A DNA stretch of 64,000 nucleotides, from NCBI RefSeq assembly GCF_901709675.1, contig NC_051101.1, positions 7,458,501 to 7,522,500 of the forward strand. Reading direction: 5' to 3'. Below are positions 63,881 through 64,000 of the stretch, in pieces. The stretch comes from Syngnathus acus (lineage: Eukaryota > Chordata > Actinopteri > Syngnathiformes > Syngnathidae). How positions within the stretch are numbered: the first letter of the stretch is position 1; each line of letters opens with the position of its first letter. Made by a program: the position numbers and the translations under genes. The notes under the pieces are model-generated. The model worked only from the letters and a program-made list of their open reading frames with translations, was not told the origin of the DNA and ran no database searches.

Positions 63881-64000
63881 AGGTTTTCTTCCCCGAGCTC
63901 CCACAACGCACATGCATACATATAGTACCTCTTTCTTTCTTGGATGTGTTGAGCTTTGGACTTAATTCTAAACACAAAGGAGGCATGTTCATAAGTGTTT

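Overview
The window is vertebrate nuclear DNA, almost certainly from a teleost fish and probably a percomorph. Two spliced genes sit head-to-head in the order known from the vertebrate GRIK2-ASCC3 neighbourhood (human 6q16). The fish assignment rests on compact introns in ASCC3 (38 coding exons in about 23 kb) and on repeat types typical of teleosts: a fold-back MITE built on a CCGGACTATAAGGCGCAC motif, retroelement tails ending in AATAAAGT-type sequence, and the dispersed 'CCAATTGCAGGGCACA' repeat. The species is not identifiable from the sequence alone.

Left half (1 to about 36.3 kb): the 5' end of GRIK2 (kainate receptor subunit GluK2) on the minus strand. The signal-peptide exon is at 34344-34443 and the next two exons, encoding the start of the amino-terminal (ligand-binding-like) domain, are at 6550-6717 and 5062-5319. 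Intron 1 is 27.6 kb and holds no other convincing gene. It has scattered stretches that look like conserved regulatory elements, plus one MITE copy. A second MITE copy in intron 2 begins only 27 nt after the exon 2 donor. Positions 1-5061 are intron 3; a small plus-strand two-exon reading frame of unknown identity (564-899) lies in it, antisense to GRIK2.

Middle (about 34.4-39.9 kb): GRIK2 5' UTR with two overlapping upstream ORFs across a trinucleotide repeat, then a likely promoter region with a split RE1/REST-like site and a CTCF-like site, then about 3.5 kb of intergenic DNA with SINE-like and simple repeats.

Right half (about 39.8-64 kb): ASCC3 on the plus strand, one noncoding exon and 38 coding exons, all joined in phase by GT-AG introns. 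It encodes the first 2026 residues of the dual-cassette Ski2-like helicase that works in alkylation repair and in splitting collided ribosomes. Both helicase cassettes are intact; only the last part of the second Sec63 module lies beyond the window. Intron 14 (3.6 kb) and introns 36, 37 and 39 are far longer than the rest and look rich in regulatory sequence, which fits ASCC3 as a bystander gene hosting enhancers for a developmental neighbour.

No operon, CRISPR, phage or novel enzymatic system is present. The points most worth following up are the unidentified nested two-exon ORF, the MITE beside the GRIK2 splice donor, the GRIK2 leader uORFs and the enhancer-like ASCC3 introns.
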